IMG/VR virus record: IMGVR_UViG_3300031772_000003
Coordinates: 1-64,000 of that record
Strand: one strand, 5' to 3'
Source: a virus
Length of the DNA: 64,000 nt
Position numbers and translations under genes: made by a program. This document shows positions 40,687-50,001 of this stretch, one piece after another (position 1 is the stretch's first letter; each line of letters starts with the position of its first letter). Below the pieces are notes generated by a model. It was not told the origin of the DNA, searched no databases, and saw only the letters and a program-made list of their open reading frames with translations.

Positions 40687-41114
40687 CAGGGTGTTCCTCC
40701 TTGCGCGTAGTAGCTGGGGCTCAACGCGATGTCCACGACATCCACCGCGTCTGCCATTGGGTCCTTCACGTTCTTCGTGATGACTTGGATGTTGAGTTGG
40801 TCCCCATCCCTGACGGCCTTCAGGTCGACAAAGGCGATCCGGGGATCGGGCACGTCGTACTCGTTGGTCTCGTAGGTCATTATGGCCTGCTGGACCTCCG
40901 TGCGCGCCGCCGCAACGAGCCGGGCGTCGTTGGGCTCATGGACCATGTCCGGAAGCGACGTGCCGAAGTCCGGCCTCATGCGGCGCTCGCGCTTCCGGGT
41001 CAGCAAGATCCAGAAGACGCTGCTGCGCAGTACCTCTTTGTCGTCTTTGGATGAGACGAGGGTCTGGACCGCGGGGCCCCACGGCAACGACATGCCGCAC
41101 CATATTCGAGGCAT
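40686..41114 (-). CDS. Baseplate gp25-like protein, 142 aa
   Basis: ATG at 41114 with AGGAG seven bases upstream. The motif RERRMRPDFGTSLPDMVHEPND is cut here to its key parts: RMRPDFGT and a following helix, which are conserved in P2 gpW/T4 gp25-type baseplate wedge proteins. Its stop overlaps the gpJ-like start. Role: wedge component that helps start sheath assembly. Confidence 0.85.
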   Translation of the reverse strand: MPRIWCGMSLPWGPAVQTLVSSKDDKEVLRSSVFWILLTRKRERRMRPDFGTSLPDMVHEPNDARLVAAARTEVQQAIMTYETNEYDVPDPRIAFVDLKAVRDGDQLNIQVITKNVKDPMADAVDVVDIALSPSYYAQGGTP

Positions 41115-41116
41115 AA

Positions 41117-41857
41117 CTAAGCTCCTGTAGGATGCGTGTCGAACCCGTGGGCCTCGGGGGCGTAGCCCTCGATCTTGGTGTCACTCTCCAACTTGGCGAG
41201 TGTGGCCCCCTTGCCCGTCAGTGTCGCTGCCGCGTCCAGAACGATGTCCGTGCCCGTGAGGGTCAGCGACTCCTGGGCCTCGATCACGATGTCCTTGCCT
41301 TTCAGGGTCAGGGTCTTGTCTTCGCTCCCGACGATGACTTCCCAGTCTTTGCCCCACAGCTTCACATGCTTCTGGTCTTTGTTGAACTCCAAGTAGTATT
41401 TGTCCTTCTCCCATACCAGTTCCAGCTTCTTCTCGTGGAGGCGCAGCCACACCCCCTCGACGCCGGGCACGGGGAAGCGGAGGCACCAAATCTTGGGGTA
41501 GGGCTCGCCCATGTCGCTGATGCACTCCTGGCCTAGTTCCGGTGTCCCGTCCTTCTCGCCGAAACACTGCCCGATCCAGATGGGGCTGTTGGGATCGCCC
41601 TGCTCGAACTCGACCCAGACTTCTGTGCCCACGGCAGGGACGGCGAAGAAACCGTAGGCAGTACCATCAGATCTGCCGCCCCCAACGGCAAAGCAAGGCC
41701 AAGCCCAGGGAAGCTCATCATCCTTCACGTCCTTGCCGTAGACCTGATCGACACGGGCCCTGATGCGGCCCATGTGGGGGTGCTTCGTTTCGCTGTCGTT
41801 GTTCTTGACGACGATGCCACGATAAGGGCCGTAGTAGCGCCCGGGGCTCTCGGTCAT
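41117..41857 (-). CDS. Baseplate spike protein, gpV/VgrG-like, 246 aa
   Basis: ATG overlaps the hub gene stop. N-terminal OB-fold region (YYGPYRGIVVKNND, then IRARVDQVYG, PWAWPCFAVGG) of Phage_base_V proteins, followed by a beta-helix-like C-terminus with short repeats (LTLKGKDIVIEA, LTLTGTDIVLDA). The spike punctures the outer membrane at injection. It follows the hub protein, as in P2 and T4. Confidence 0.88.
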   Translation of the reverse strand: MTESPGRYYGPYRGIVVKNNDSETKHPHMGRIRARVDQVYGKDVKDDELPWAWPCFAVGGGRSDGTAYGFFAVPAVGTEVWVEFEQGDPNSPIWIGQCFGEKDGTPELGQECISDMGEPYPKIWCLRFPVPGVEGVWLRLHEKKLELVWEKDKYYLEFNKDQKHVKLWGKDWEVIVGSEDKTLTLKGKDIVIEAQESLTLTGTDIVLDAAATLTGKGATLAKLESDTKIEGYAPEAHGFDTHPTGA

Positions 41858-42963
41858 GACATGGTCCTCCGCTCCAGGTACAGTACGGTCTTGTAGCTCG
41901 TGGGCCTAATGAGGTGGCGGATTGCGTAGACGAAATAGCGGCCCCCCAAGAAGTGATCACGGCCCTGCGAATCCTTGACCTCCAGCGACACTATGGATGC
42001 GACTTCCGCCTCGGGAAGGGGCAGGACCCGCAGGGCCACTCTGAAGAGGCCGTGGAGTTCGCGGCTCCACGTCGATTTCGCTCGGTTCCCCACGTCTTGG
42101 TTGCGGAACGCATCGGGGTGTGGCTCGACCACGGAGAGAACCGTTGACGGTTTGTCCGGGGCGGGCAGGGTCCTGCTGGCCAAGTGGGTGTAGGTCACGG
42201 AGTTGTCATCGGCCTTCCAGAATACTGGCACCTTCTTGAGGGGATCGAATCCTCGGGCGGCGGTGGACAGCGACCCGTCCAAGGGGAGATAGAGCCGGCG
42301 GTAATCGATGCGAAGCGCGGCGACATCCGTGGGATTCTGCTGGCCCGTTGTAGGGGCGAGCCGGAACGTATAAGCAGCCTCACCTAGTTCCGGGGGCTTG
42401 AATACGAGGGTATCCCCATTGGAGACGTAGAGGTAGAAATCGGCGCGGCCTGTGGCCGACACGGCTCGCGGAAGGAGTTCGTGCCGCAGGAATGCTCCAT
42501 CATCCAGGGTACAGGTGTAGAGCGTCCACTTCCCCTCCGTTTCCTCCACGTCGGGCTTGAGATTAGCATTCTTGGCAATCTTGCGGACCATCTCAGCGAT
42601 GGTCGTGTCCACGAAGGCGCGCTCGGAGCAGGTTTCTCGGAGCCTGATTCCGGTGTCCGTGGCTTGGACACTGGCCCGTAATGAGCCGTAGCGGTAGTGG
42701 AACCTGCCACCATTCACGAGTACGGTCCGCCACTGCCCCCAATGGTCTTGGTTGCCGGCGGTGTAGCCCCACCGCAGTTTGCATGGGGTCTTCGCCCCAT
42801 CTTGGATCACGCCGTCCCAGCCTTCCCACCGGTCCGTCGTGGTCGAGAGGGCCCAAGCGGCGCAGCCGTAGACGCTCTCGAAGTAGGTGAAACTGTGGAA
42901 GCCCTTTTCCACTTCGAGGTCTTCGCCGCCGGCCATGAGTGTGACGCGGGGACTAATGATCAT
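41854..42963 (-). CDS. Baseplate hub protein, gpD/gp27-like, 369 aa
   Basis: ATG at 42963 (overlapping the upstream stop) is preferred to a long extension that lies in the LysM-like gene. Typical order: N-terminal beta barrel (SPRVTLMAGGED), then a middle with TIAEMVRKIAKNANL and a C-terminal second barrel ending YAIRHLIRPTSYKT. Such hubs connect tail tube and spike. Length fits the family. Confidence 0.82.
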   Translation of the reverse strand: MIISPRVTLMAGGEDLEVEKGFHSFTYFESVYGCAAWALSTTTDRWEGWDGVIQDGAKTPCKLRWGYTAGNQDHWGQWRTVLVNGGRFHYRYGSLRASVQATDTGIRLRETCSERAFVDTTIAEMVRKIAKNANLKPDVEETEGKWTLYTCTLDDGAFLRHELLPRAVSATGRADFYLYVSNGDTLVFKPPELGEAAYTFRLAPTTGQQNPTDVAALRIDYRRLYLPLDGSLSTAARGFDPLKKVPVFWKADDNSVTYTHLASRTLPAPDKPSTVLSVVEPHPDAFRNQDVGNRAKSTWSRELHGLFRVALRVLPLPEAEVASIVSLEVKDSQGRDHFLGGRYFVYAIRHLIRPTSYKTVLYLERRTMS

Positions 42964-43316
42964 CGCTCGGGCAGGCCGCGGACGAAGGCCGCAGCCACCT
43001 CCTTGGGATCGGGGATTAAGAGCGTTTGCCCCACCGCGAGGTCGGTGAGGGGGTTCTTGATCCCGTTGATTCTCGCAATGACCCACCACATCGTGCAGTC
43101 CCGGTAGTGGTCCCACGCGATGAGGTCGATGCAGCCGATGTCGCTTTGGCGCACGACATGGCGCTTCGCCCCCGTGAGCCTGATCTGGGGGATCTTCCAG
43201 AGCCCGAGGCATTGCCGCCCCGGGGCGATGCGGGTATCGGTGTGGAGCTTGGTCAAGGCGTAGCGGCCCGCATTGGCCCTAACCGACTCCAGTGTGGGAT
43301 CGTTGAGTTCTGCCAT
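42960..43316 (-). CDS. LysM-like tail protein, 118 aa
   Basis: ATG at 43316 with AGGAG six bases upstream. The second half (DHYRDCTMWWVIARINGIKNP then VGQTLLIPDP) is a short LysM-like or gp53-like fold found between the tape measure and the hub of contractile tails, where it helps dock the baseplate. No catalytic residues. Confidence 0.75.
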   Translation of the reverse strand: MAELNDPTLESVRANAGRYALTKLHTDTRIAPGRQCLGLWKIPQIRLTGAKRHVVRQSDIGCIDLIAWDHYRDCTMWWVIARINGIKNPLTDLAVGQTLLIPDPKEVAAAFVRGLPER

Positions 43317-43326
43317 ACCATTCTCC

Positions 43327-43917
43327 TCACCCGCCAGCAGCACGCGCGGTGCTGGATGGGCTACTTGTGAATCCGGGGTGCTCTCCGAACTTCCAGGGCC
43401 TGCACGGCAGCCTGGAAGCATCCGCGGCAGCATCCGCGTCCCGTCCGTAATGCGGGGTTAGCACGAGGGTAACCGTGGCCCGCAGCGGCATGCCGGTAAT
43501 GATGTCCCATGGGTACTCGAACTTGACTTTGATGGTCTTGACGATGTTGTCTCTGGAGAACCAACATACACCACCGCTACCCTCCACGCGCATGTTTACG
43601 ATCCCCACCTGCTTCATCCCCCTCACAGGGAGAGCCAAATCGTACAGGCACTCGATGATCTGGATCAGGTGTTGGGGTTCGGAGATCGACTCCGACGCCC
43701 CAACGGCGAGTTTAAGCTCCAGGGTGATGTCATCGACATGACCACCTTGGTACAGAACCTGCACATAGTGGGTCGAGCGGATACCTTCCACCGACTCGAG
43801 CTTATTCTCATATCCATCCTCGAACCCATCCTGGAGGGCGAAGACCAGGTACGGTTCCCCAATTGGGCCTCCAATCGCGGAGAGGCGGATCGTGGCGGGG
43901 GCGGATGGCTTCTCCAT
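43327..43917 (-). CDS. Tail protein upstream of the LysM gene, 196 aa
   Basis: ATG overlaps the tape measure stop (TAATG). Beta-rich protein with a middle strand-helix pattern (VLYQGGHVDDITLELKLAVG, then FEYPWDIITGMPLRATVTL) typical of the tail/baseplate adaptor between tape measure and LysM genes. The C-terminal 30 residues are disordered. Function is inferred from synteny. Confidence 0.7.
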   Translation of the reverse strand: MEKPSAPATIRLSAIGGPIGEPYLVFALQDGFEDGYENKLESVEGIRSTHYVQVLYQGGHVDDITLELKLAVGASESISEPQHLIQIIECLYDLALPVRGMKQVGIVNMRVEGSGGVCWFSRDNIVKTIKVKFEYPWDIITGMPLRATVTLVLTPHYGRDADAAADASRLPCRPWKFGEHPGFTSSPSSTARAAGG

Positions 43918-46046
43918 TAAGCGAAAGTCCCCAAATGGATGAGGTGGCTGGACACGTCCGCCTCCTCCTCATCCTGCTGAGTGATACGGGTAGCGTACTT
44001 GTCGATCTTGCTGCCGATCCCGCTGAGTACGCGCGTCACGGGATCGATGGCATCCCCCATAGCCTGGGCAACAAGCGTTGGTTTGGCCATGGTGGGCATA
44101 GCCGCTGCTCTAGGCACAGCGAGGATGCTGGGTTTCCCAGCAGGCCCCGCGGGCCCTGCCTCTCCATGCGCACCGCCTCCCTTTGGAAAGGAAATCACGG
44201 GCGGGGGGGCGGGAGAGACTGGGGTTAGGGAATGGCCTGCCTCCCGTCCTGGAGCAGAGGAGACAGGGGTGCTACCTCGCGCAGCACCTGCTTCTCTGGG
44301 GGGCCCGGGCAGAAGGACAGGACTAAAGAGGCCCCTTAACCCCGCCGCAACGGTCCTACCTGGTGCAGCAAGCCAGGACATTGCTTCCCCAGCCGCACGA
44401 ATTGCCCCAGCCAAGTTTTCCCATGCGGCGGCAAGTGCTTGAACCAATGGGACCAGTGGAGTGAGAAGGCGCTGCAGCTTTGGGTTGATGAGGCGCAGCA
44501 AGCCGCCGAATGCCGCTACGAGTCCCACTAGTGCCGTGATAAGCAGTCCGATCGCCCCAATGAAGGCGAAGATCGGGTTGGCCCACATCGCCACATTGAG
44601 CAGCCATTGAACCGCTGTCCATATAAGGATTCCTGCTGCGATTAGCGTTAGGATAGGCGGCATATACTTCAGGATTGCGACGAACGCTGCTAAGATTCCG
44701 AGACTGGCCCATATCGGGTTGGCCCACATCGCTGTGTTGAGCAGCCACTGTGCCGCCACCAATACGATGAATCCACCTACGACAAGTTTCAGGGCCAACG
44801 GCAACTTGCTCAGAAACATCAGGAAAGCCAGCCCGACCACGGCGGCGCGCCACCACGGGCTTGCTGCCGTCGCCGTATTAAGGGCCCACTGCGCCGTTGC
44901 TAGAAAGAGGAGTCCCGTAGCAACGGCAGGGATGACACCCTTGCCTCGGATGAGCCAATCAATCACCCCACTAAGCCACGTCACCATGGGCCTGAGAGCG
45001 TTCACCACGGGCAGGAGAGCATCGTGAAGCGCCGGGATCAAAGTATAGATCAATGGACGCAACGCATTGACGAGAGTCAGCAGCGCATCTTGAAGGGGTA
45101 TGAATAAAGGCATGATGGCATTCTTGAGAACGGTGAACACAGGCATCAGGGCCTCTGCGAGCAAGCGCATCGGAGCTATTGTTTGGAGCAGCGGCATGAG
45201 ACCTGTTTTGAGAGCAGTTAGCCAACCAAGTTCCTTTGGTGCGCCAGCACCGGGACCCGCCACTACTGGTGCGCCAGCACCGGGACCCGCCACTACTGGT
45301 GCGCCAGCACCGGGACCCGCCACTACTGGTGCGCCAGCACCGGGACCCGCCACTATGGGCTCGCGGGGCATCTCTGCCTCCAGTAGTCCCCTGATCTTTA
45401 CCTGTTTCTCTTTCTTGCTCAGTCCCGCCATCGAGGTATCGAATGCCTGCTGCACGGCAGGAAGCATTGCCCGGTTCATTATGCCGAGGAGGGCCATTGC
45501 GTAATCAGGTCCCGCCTGAACCGCGCTTTCGATAAGTACGGCCCGCATGCTGGCGCTGAGGTTTTCGGGGCCAACCTCATACACCATGTCACCCACCTTC
45601 GCCATGAAATCCCTGACCCCCATGTCGGCGAGGTGCCGGGTCAAGTCACGGGCCGTATGTCCCGTGGCAAGTATGGCCTCTTGAGCCAGCATGAGATCGC
45701 GGGCCAACTCCTTGGGGGATGACCCGGCGGCGAATGCTTCTATCTTGACCCGCCCCATTGTGTCTACGACCCGATCTAACTCCGAGGTCATGGCTCCCAC
45801 ATAGGCAGGCCCCCTGCGCGTAAGTCCCTGCCAGAAACCTTGCCCGAAGTTCTGGGCTGCCGCTGTGAGGGTCTTGAAGGTCGTTGTGATATGGCCCGTT
45901 GCAGGAGGGAGACTGAGGGCGGCCTGCTGCATCGCCCACATGCCGGCCTCGAAACCGCGGGACATGGTCCTGATGGGAGCGGAGACGTTGTCCCGGAGCG
46001 CCGCGATCCATTGGAAGACGCGGGTAGTTGTCCCTGGAGCGGCCAT
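43917..46046 (-). CDS. Tape measure protein, 709 aa
   Basis: ATG at 46046 with a modest GAGG. Long helical N-terminus (residues 1-220), four 10-residue repeats of VAGPGAGAP type (about 225-265), then several long hydrophobic helices (Trp/Leu/Ile/Val-rich, 270-560), and a Pro/Ala linker and acidic C-terminus. Sets tail length and is ejected in infection. The hydrophobic blocks, repeated WANPIxA segments, may insert in the host membrane. Position between the chaperone-like gene and the LysM gene supports the call. Confidence 0.85.
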   Translation of the reverse strand: MAAPGTTTRVFQWIAALRDNVSAPIRTMSRGFEAGMWAMQQAALSLPPATGHITTTFKTLTAAAQNFGQGFWQGLTRRGPAYVGAMTSELDRVVDTMGRVKIEAFAAGSSPKELARDLMLAQEAILATGHTARDLTRHLADMGVRDFMAKVGDMVYEVGPENLSASMRAVLIESAVQAGPDYAMALLGIMNRAMLPAVQQAFDTSMAGLSKKEKQVKIRGLLEAEMPREPIVAGPGAGAPVVAGPGAGAPVVAGPGAGAPVVAGPGAGAPKELGWLTALKTGLMPLLQTIAPMRLLAEALMPVFTVLKNAIMPLFIPLQDALLTLVNALRPLIYTLIPALHDALLPVVNALRPMVTWLSGVIDWLIRGKGVIPAVATGLLFLATAQWALNTATAASPWWRAAVVGLAFLMFLSKLPLALKLVVGGFIVLVAAQWLLNTAMWANPIWASLGILAAFVAILKYMPPILTLIAAGILIWTAVQWLLNVAMWANPIFAFIGAIGLLITALVGLVAAFGGLLRLINPKLQRLLTPLVPLVQALAAAWENLAGAIRAAGEAMSWLAAPGRTVAAGLRGLFSPVLLPGPPREAGAARGSTPVSSAPGREAGHSLTPVSPAPPPVISFPKGGGAHGEAGPAGPAGKPSILAVPRAAAMPTMAKPTLVAQAMGDAIDPVTRVLSGIGSKIDKYATRITQQDEEEADVSSHLIHLGTFA
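45241..45356. repeat. Four tandem 30-bp repeats in the tape measure gene
   Basis: Four nearly perfect 30-bp copies (the last diverges at its end) encode the VAGPGAGAPV repeats. Slippage or recombination could change their number and so the protein length. Confidence 0.9.
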
Positions 46047-46055
46047 TGGAGTGCC

Positions 46056-46292
46056 TCAACTGATACGGGCCCGGCCCAGCAGACCTTGGGGCAGCGCACC
46101 GCCCTCATCGCCTTGGCCCCGCTGTTCCATCTCCACGTTCTCATTGAGGCACCGCACGTGGCGCTGCCTCTCCGTGGGACTCATCCGGCCCGATGCGTCG
46201 AGCCCGACGCCGCCGTGCCTGGAAAGGATTAGCTGTTCTTTGGTCACGTTATCCAGGCGCTCGCGGGCGGCTTGCTGGTCCTCGGCGCTATC
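46056..46292 (-). CDS. Frameshift extension of the tail assembly chaperone-like protein
   Basis: The frame that follows the upstream gene's end reads DSAEDQQAARERLDNVTKEQ then a helical, charged segment of about 80 residues. A stop codon precedes it and the only start, GTG 46247, is late with no good ribosome binding site. It is reached from the 263-aa gene by a -2 (or +1) shift at GGGGGAT (46290-46296). It lies directly upstream of the tape measure gene, exactly where G/GT-type extensions occur. Confidence 0.6.
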   Translation of the reverse strand, partial: DSAEDQQAARERLDNVTKEQLILSRHGGVGLDASGRMSPTERQRHVRCLNENVEMEQRGQGDEGGALPQGLLGRARIS

Positions 46293-47079
46293 CCCCGGGG
46301 TGAGATCGTGGACAAAAGAACTCGTCCGTCAGGGGCACCTCCGCTCGCCACTCGAATCCGCATGTGGGACACACCGCTTGGAGAGCCAAGTCGACGCCGC
46401 AGTGGTTGGCATCAATGGTCTGCTGGAGCACCCGGGAATCCCTGCCATGTAGGGGTGGGCGCTCCAGGAATCTCTGGGCTTTGACCCCGTCGACTTTCTC
46501 ACCGTCGATACTGGCGATAGTGAGGGAGAGGGAGTAGAGGTACGACGGATCGCCATTGTCGGCCTCATTGGCATTGATGCTGCCGCGCTGCCTCATGAAG
46601 CGGCGGACCGCGATCTCATCGGTCCCGCGCAGGTGCCGAAGCTCCAACTCCCTGCCGCATACGGGGAGCTTGACCTTGAAGGTCTCGGCGTCCTCATCGG
46701 TGAGTTCCCTGACTTCGAGATCGCGTTTGAGATCGGCCCGATGCGTCGATGTCTTGCCGCATTGCCGGCACTGGAGCGGGAATTGGTACTCGGGCCATAA
46801 GGTGATGCAGCGCAGGGCCAGCAGCATGAACGCCTTGTCCCCGACCAGATACTGATCGAGGGGCAGGGTGTGGGTGAGCAGGCACGCATTGAGGACGCGG
46901 TCGACGACCTCCTCCCGGTTCCTACGGGTGGTGAGGAGCAGTTTCTCCTCGTCCGTGGACCACGGCCTGACCCAGACCTTGCCCTCGGGGATGGCCCCGG
47001 CGTAGAACCGCCCGCCGCTGGGGAGTGTGATTTCCTCGCTCCCAGCCGGGGGTGCCTCAACCCTGGTTTCGTCCGACAT
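46288..47079 (-). CDS. T4 baseplate hub/tail-assembly chaperone-like protein, 263 aa
   Basis: ATG at 47079 with GAGGAGG upstream. Pattern of the T4 baseplate gp26/Pfam T4_baseplate family: ITLPSGGRFYAG near residue 20, a CRQC...C zinc pair, and a second CPTCGFEW pair near residue 246. Its last codons (CCC GGG GGA TAG) contain a run of five G that could cause a frameshift into the following frame. Occupies the tail chaperone slot upstream of the tape measure. Confidence 0.75.
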   Translation of the reverse strand: MSDETRVEAPPAGSEEITLPSGGRFYAGAIPEGKVWVRPWSTDEEKLLLTTRRNREEVVDRVLNACLLTHTLPLDQYLVGDKAFMLLALRCITLWPEYQFPLQCRQCGKTSTHRADLKRDLEVRELTDEDAETFKVKLPVCGRELELRHLRGTDEIAVRRFMRQRGSINANEADNGDPSYLYSLSLTIASIDGEKVDGVKAQRFLERPPLHGRDSRVLQQTIDANHCGVDLALQAVCPTCGFEWRAEVPLTDEFFCPRSHPGG

Positions 47080-47126
47080 CTGCTACCTCCTCAGTTGCCT
47101 CCCTGTAGTTCCTACTACTCTATCCA

Positions 47127-47690
47127 TCAGGCTGGGTAGGCCGATACCCAATTACTCTCGGCCCTATAGAACCGGTCACACTGAATCGTCAACTCCATGG
47201 TCATCGCCGCCGCGGTGGTCATGTCACCCTTACCGGGAGAGAACTTCATGGGCCACACCCCCCGGAGGGTCCACGGACGCCAGTTGGCCCCCGCCGGCCC
47301 CATCTTGAGCAGGGTTGCCGAGTCAACCTTGTAGTCCTTGGCCAGTCCCATGTTGCCCGTGGTTGGATCGTAGACCTTCTTGACCCAATCCCAGATGATC
47401 TGCTCAGCACTTTCCTCGTCAAGGAAGTCATAGAGGGTGATCTCGATGGGCTCCGTCTTGTGCCGGCCTGCAACGAACACGACCTCATTGACGAACTCGA
47501 TGGGGATTGCCTCGACGTTGAGGGCGGGGAATGCCAGCACCCGAACGGCGCGGCAGAGGATTTCCTCTGATATTCGTTCCCCCACGCCCTTGGGGTTGAG
47601 GCGAAGCATGAATTGGTTGGTGCGCTGGGGCTCATATCTCCCATCAGCGGCTGCGATGAAGCTGGCAGAGGTGTTGCTTACGACAGGCAT
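47127..47690 (-). CDS. Tail tube protein, 187 aa
   Basis: ATG at 47690 with AAGGAG seven bases upstream. Beta-rich protein of T4 gp19/Phage_T4_gp19 type: NQFMLRLNPKG, then VRVLAFPALNVEAIPIEFVNEVVFVAG, TEPIEITLYDF and a CDRFYR C-terminus. Forms the inner tube under the sheath. Follows the sheath gene as in other contractile tails. Confidence 0.88.
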   Translation of the reverse strand: MPVVSNTSASFIAAADGRYEPQRTNQFMLRLNPKGVGERISEEILCRAVRVLAFPALNVEAIPIEFVNEVVFVAGRHKTEPIEITLYDFLDEESAEQIIWDWVKKVYDPTTGNMGLAKDYKVDSATLLKMGPAGANWRPWTLRGVWPMKFSPGKGDMTTAAAMTMELTIQCDRFYRAESNWVSAYPA

Positions 47691-47716
47691 TGCGGCTCTC
47701 CTTGAGAAGTAGGACT

Positions 47717-49252
47717 TTACTGGATACCCGCGAACTCCTCGAACTGGGCCGCGGCACTGAGCAGCACGTAGTTGACGATGATCTTCTCGGCCCCCTTCTG
47801 AGGCTTGATCAGGACGTTGCCGATCATCTCGGAGCGGTCCCTGGCATCGGGGGTGTTGGTGGTCTCGTCGCAGATGACCCGGTAGTCCTCGATGCCACGC
47901 CGGCGCAAGATCATCTCACAGACAGGCTCTACCATGCGGATGAACCGCAGCCAGGTGAACCTGTCATCTGGTTCATGAACGAGATACCTGACCGAGGTGG
48001 CGATGGACTTTTCGAGGTACAGGAGCATGCGGCGGACGTTCACGCGATCCAGGGCAGTCGAGGCCCTGGCGAGTGTCTGCTGGCCCCACACCGCGGGACC
48101 AATCCCTGTGAAGTTGACGATGGGATTGACGCAGTTGCCCCCGCCGAGCATGTAATCCCGGTCGCCTTGGTTCGGTGAGTACCGCACGTCCAGCACGTCG
48201 GTGAGCATGCCGCGATTGAGGCCCGCTGGATTGAACCAGGGATCAGCGATATAGTCGGTATAAGCATACACGCCCGCTACGTGCCCGCTCGGCGGAATCC
48301 ACACGTCGGCATCGGCGTAGCCGTCGTGGACTTGAACCCAGGGGTGATAGGTCGCGGCGTAGCTGCTGTTGAGGGCTACGGCTGGACCGCCAGCGTACAC
48401 GCCGTTGTGCCAGTCCACCACCTCCTGGACCGTGAGGTAGTCTGGCGGATCGATCAGGGACATGCAATCGGCACGGGTAGCCGCAATGTCAATGAGTTCC
48501 GTGACCACACTGGGATCGCTCTGGCCCGGTGCGGCGAGGAGATTGATGTCGATGGTCTCGGACTGCCGGAAGATTTGGAGGCCCGTGGGTGGAATGAGTG
48601 GGGGGCTGCCGCCGGCCCCGATGATCTCCGAGGCGCTGACACCGGCCCCATCATCTCCGCCCACGAGTGCGTAGGTGCCGGTCCGGAGCGTCGTTTTCGT
48701 GGTGTCGGGCGCGACCGAGACGTAAGAGCTACCCGGGTACTTGTACGTGGTGTCCCCGTTGATCCACTTGCCGACGTAGTTGCGGTCACTCACGTAAGCG
48801 GCACCAACCCTGATCTGATCGTAGACCTCGGCCACGGCCCCTTGGTCCGTGATCACGATGCGGTAGGCCCCCGATACCACGGATGCCGAGATGACGATCT
48901 GCACCGTGTTGGCCCACGACCCCGAAGTGTCCGCGGTAAAGGCCAAGGCGGTGCCGGTGAGGCCGGCATCCTGCACCACGACCGAAGCGGCGGCGTCGTA
49001 GTGGGCAACCCTGACGACCTTCAGTTGCGTGCCCTTTCGGAGGTAGCGGATCGCGGAGAGGCCGCCGAGATGGGCCAGCGAGGGCTTGCCGAAGGTCCGG
49101 ACGTAGCTGGGCTCATCGGTGATCAGCGTCATCGCGTTCACCGGACCCTTCGCAGCCGTAGTGACGATGCCAAAGCTGGACGTAGAGAGCATGCGGACGT
49201 AGTTGCTGTAGTCCAGCTCGCGCCAGTACGCACCAGGGGAGAGAACGATCAT
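47717..49252 (-). CDS. Tail sheath protein, 511 aa
   Basis: ATG at 49252 with AGGAG upstream. Sheath family features: N-terminal SPGAYWRELDYSNYVR, the AAKGP/TLITDEPSYVRTFG segment, a variable insert, and the C-terminal ARASTALDRVNVRRMLLYLEK and EPNDRFTWLRF-type domain. It contracts to drive the tube through the cell envelope. Followed by the tube gene. Confidence 0.92.
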   Translation of the reverse strand: MIVLSPGAYWRELDYSNYVRMLSTSSFGIVTTAAKGPVNAMTLITDEPSYVRTFGKPSLAHLGGLSAIRYLRKGTQLKVVRVAHYDAAASVVVQDAGLTGTALAFTADTSGSWANTVQIVISASVVSGAYRIVITDQGAVAEVYDQIRVGAAYVSDRNYVGKWINGDTTYKYPGSSYVSVAPDTTKTTLRTGTYALVGGDDGAGVSASEIIGAGGSPPLIPPTGLQIFRQSETIDINLLAAPGQSDPSVVTELIDIAATRADCMSLIDPPDYLTVQEVVDWHNGVYAGGPAVALNSSYAATYHPWVQVHDGYADADVWIPPSGHVAGVYAYTDYIADPWFNPAGLNRGMLTDVLDVRYSPNQGDRDYMLGGGNCVNPIVNFTGIGPAVWGQQTLARASTALDRVNVRRMLLYLEKSIATSVRYLVHEPDDRFTWLRFIRMVEPVCEMILRRRGIEDYRVICDETTNTPDARDRSEMIGNVLIKPQKGAEKIIVNYVLLSAAAQFEEFAGIQ

Positions 49253-49266
49253 GTGAAGCTCCTAAG

Positions 49267-50001
49267 CTACGGTCCTGGAGTAACGACGGTAGTGGTTTCA
49301 GTCACTTCAACGGTCTCGAACAGGCCGCCCTCCTCACCAGCGGCGGTAAGTTCGTGGACCGGTATCGTGATCTTCTCGACAATCGGCACCTCGACCTGCG
49401 GACGCGCGATCCACCCTTCCATCTGGAACGACAGCATCCATCGCAACTGCCGCTGGTCCGTGGGGTGTTCCAACACCGAAAGGTCACGATTCTCCATCAG
49501 TTGCGTGAAGACGCGCAGCGTCCCGTAGGGGAAGGGATGCTCTACCCGAATGAAGGTGCTCCAGCCCTCGGTCATGGCCAGCAGAAGCTGGTTTGCTAGG
49601 GCTTGTAGCTCCTCCAGGTTTCGGCCCCAGAGATCGACTTGGTACGTCAGGTTCACGGCTTGGGGCCACGGGGCTCCGATGTAACGGTTGGTGTCGACGT
49701 TGCGATAGAGCCGGGAGTGGCCGCAGATCGCGTATCGGGTATGGTCGAGGGCCAAGCCCGTTCTGGAAATCGAGCCCCAAGGCAAGGGATAGACGAGGCC
49801 CTGTATCGGATGGGCCTGATGATCGGGGAGGGGTTTCCGGGTCCTGCCCGCCAGCTTTTTCTCCAACGCTGCAAAGGCCCGCTCCGGCGTCGCAAAGACG
49901 TACTCGATGGGCTTGCCGTCGTGCAGGGTGTGGGCCCGGACCCAGTCCACGAAGGCTTTGCCATAGTTGCGGTAGAGTTGGACGCCGGTGTCAAGCGACA
50001 C
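49267..50001 (-). CDS. Tail completion/terminator-like protein, 244 aa
   Basis: GTG at 50001 with TTGGAG upstream; an ATG at 50031 gives ten extra residues lying in the previous gene. Residues about 70-220 (HPIQGLVYPLPWGSISR, then AVNLTYQVDLWGRNLEELQAL) are typical of neck or tail terminator proteins related to T4 gp15. The C-terminus is Thr/Val/Glu-rich. Position next to the sheath supports the call. Confidence 0.6.
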   Translation of the reverse strand: MSLDTGVQLYRNYGKAFVDWVRAHTLHDGKPIEYVFATPERAFAALEKKLAGRTRKPLPDHQAHPIQGLVYPLPWGSISRTGLALDHTRYAICGHSRLYRNVDTNRYIGAPWPQAVNLTYQVDLWGRNLEELQALANQLLLAMTEGWSTFIRVEHPFPYGTLRVFTQLMENRDLSVLEHPTDQRQLRWMLSFQMEGWIARPQVEVPIVEKITIPVHELTAAGEEGGLFETVEVTETTTVVTPGP

